A stretch of 64,000 bases of DNA from NCBI GenBank assembly GCA_023389155.1, contig JAEWEV010000011.1, forward strand, positions 186,001 to 250,000. The letters run 5' to 3'. Positions 62,949-64,000 of this stretch are shown piece by piece. Origin of the DNA: Pseudomonadota bacterium (GTDB lineage: Bacteria; Pseudomonadota; Gammaproteobacteria; Burkholderiales; Burkholderiaceae_B). Below the pieces are notes generated by a model. It was given only the letters and a program-made list of their open reading frames with translations, was not told where the DNA came from and made no database searches. The first letter of the stretch is position 1. Every line of letters starts with the position of its first letter. Both the position numbers and the translations under genes were made by a program.

Positions 62949-64000
62949 ATGCAGATAGGGATAGTAAAAGAACAATTGCCGGGGGAAACGCGTGTTGCAG
63001 CCACGCCCACCTCGGTTGAACAGCTGGTCAAGCTAGGGTTCACAGTTGTGATCGAATCCGGCGCGGGCGCTGCAGCAAGTTTTGATGACGCCGCCTACGA
63101 AAAGGCCGGCGCCAGCGTGGCTGCGGCAGACCAGGTGTGGCAGTCGGATCTGGTCTACAAAGTCAATGCGCCAGGCGATGACGAAATCACCCGCATGAAG
63201 CAGGGTGCCACCCTGGTCAGCTTCATCTGGCCGGCACAAAATCCCGAACTCGTGCAGAAACTCGCAGACCACGGCATTACCGTACTGGCCATGGACATGG
63301 TGCCACGCATCTCCCGTGCCCAGTCCCTGGATGCCCTGTCTTCCATGGCCAATATTGGCGGCTACCGCGCGGTCATTGAGGCGGCTCACCATTTCGGACG
63401 CTTCTTCACCGGCCAGATTACGGCTGCCGGCAAGGTTCCACCCGCCAAGGTACTGGTAATCGGCGCCGGCGTAGCCGGCCTGGCGGCCATTGGTACCGCC
63501 GGTTCACTGGGCGCCATCGTGCGCGCCTTCGATACGCGGCTGGAAGTGGCGGAACAGATTGAATCTATGGGCGGCCAGTTCCTGAAGCTGGATTTCGGTG
63601 ATGAAAACGGTTCTTCGTCCGATGGCTACGCCAAAACCATGTCCGAGGAATTCATTAAAGCGGAAATGGCCCTGTTCGCCGAGCAGGCCAGGGACGTGGA
63701 CATTATCATCACAACTGCCCTGATTCCCGGCAAACCCGCTCCCAAGCTGATTACCCGCGAAATGGTCGACTCCATGCGACCCGGCTCGGTCATTGTAGAT
63801 ATGGCGGCCGCCGCTGGCGGCAACTGCGAATATACCCAGCCCGGTCAGGTGATCACCACCGACAGCGGCGTCAAGGTCATCGGGTACACCGACCTGCCAG
63901 GTCGGTTGCCGGCCCAGTCATCACAACTTTATGCGACCAACCTTGTCAACCTGAGCAAGCTCATGAGCAAGGAAAAAGATGGTCAGATCCAGCTGGATCA
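62949..64000 (+). CDS. pntA: NAD(P) transhydrogenase alpha subunit (partial)
   Basis: The frame runs through the right edge; about 350 residues are seen. MQIGIVKEQLPGETRVAATP opens the alanine-dehydrogenase/transhydrogenase fold. VLVIGAGVAGLAAIGTAGSLGA (near 172-193) is the NAD-binding loop and YTDLPGRLPAQSSQLYATN near the end is typical of PntA. It drives NADPH formation with the proton gradient. AAAGGAGATCTGC precedes the ATG. It lies 88 bases after iclR. Confidence 0.94.
   Translation, partial: MQIGIVKEQLPGETRVAATPTSVEQLVKLGFTVVIESGAGAAASFDDAAYEKAGASVAAADQVWQSDLVYKVNAPGDDEITRMKQGATLVSFIWPAQNPELVQKLADHGITVLAMDMVPRISRAQSLDALSSMANIGGYRAVIEAAHHFGRFFTGQITAAGKVPPAKVLVIGAGVAGLAAIGTAGSLGAIVRAFDTRLEVAEQIESMGGQFLKLDFGDENGSSSDGYAKTMSEEFIKAEMALFAEQARDVDIIITTALIPGKPAPKLITREMVDSMRPGSVIVDMAAAAGGNCEYTQPGQVITTDSGVKVIGYTDLPGRLPAQSSQLYATNLVNLSKLMSKEKDGQIQLD

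Noticed and set aside
1..64000. tRNA, rRNA, CRISPR, insertion sequence or prophage
   Set aside because: No cloverleaf, rRNA segment, regularly spaced repeat array, transposase or integrase was recognised by eye; a covariance-model scan would be needed to exclude small RNAs.

Overview
The window is about 55-57 % GC by eye and reads as chromosomal DNA of a betaproteobacterium of the Burkholderiales, most likely family Alcaligenaceae (a Bordetella/Advenella-type organism). The evidence is two Bug-type tricarboxylate-family receptors placed inside CoA-dependent catabolic operons, a LiuR-controlled leucine pathway containing aceK, a topB-hemN block, and many acyl-CoA, AhpD-like and IclR genes. The genus is an inference. 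I see no rRNA, tRNA, CRISPR array, insertion sequence or phage gene.

Layout: 1-2640 is a minus-strand operon (flavin reductase, GST, AhpD-like protein, GTG-started amidohydrolase cut by the window edge) that looks like the end of an aromatic or ring-fragment pathway, with a clear promoter and palindrome at 2586-2633. 2852-12936 is the leucine/isovalerate region: an MBL-fold hydrolase and the MerR regulator LiuR diverge, followed by ivd, aceK, a thiolase, mccB and mccA. The same operator type sits inside an 18-bp promoter spacer in front of both the MBL gene and ivd. 13393-25253 is mostly housekeeping: a small acidic protein, argD, smg, gluQ, a very large DUF2157/DUF4401/GDYXXLXY membrane protein, topB, hemN and a methyltransferase.

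25438-40611 is accessory metabolism: a translationally coupled AhpD/CMD pair behind a 16-bp palindrome; an IclR-controlled cassette (Bug receptor, acyl-CoA ligase, citryl-CoA-lyase-like protein, SDR); and a minus-strand operon that couples an FAD monooxygenase-like enzyme to a complete oligopeptide-type ABC importer and a BAAT-like acyl-CoA hydrolase. At 41109-42060 lies a decayed zinc alcohol dehydrogenase with three frame changes and no C-terminus. Around it are an acetolactate synthase large subunit without its small subunit, panB, a bacterial SET-domain protein overlapping panB, a nucleoside deoxyribosyltransferase and a YdgA-like protein.

47816-50798 is a TRAP transporter (DctP, DctQ, DctM). 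It is followed by a YegP-like protein, a GFA-family protein, a divergent MocR regulator/LysE exporter pair with an 11-bp tandem operator-like repeat, and a membrane-anchored polysaccharide deacetylase. 55248-62860 is a second IclR-controlled carboxylate pathway: enoyl-CoA hydratase, NDP-forming acyl-CoA synthetase, Bug receptor and two acyl-CoA dehydrogenases. The window ends inside pntA.

The best candidates for undescribed biology are the monooxygenase/ABC importer/thioesterase operon, the two IclR-Bug-CoA cassettes whose substrates cannot be read from sequence, and the MBL hydrolase under the LiuR-type operator. Start codons were moved from the longest reading frame wherever a Shine-Dalgarno sequence or a stop/start overlap favoured an inner start.
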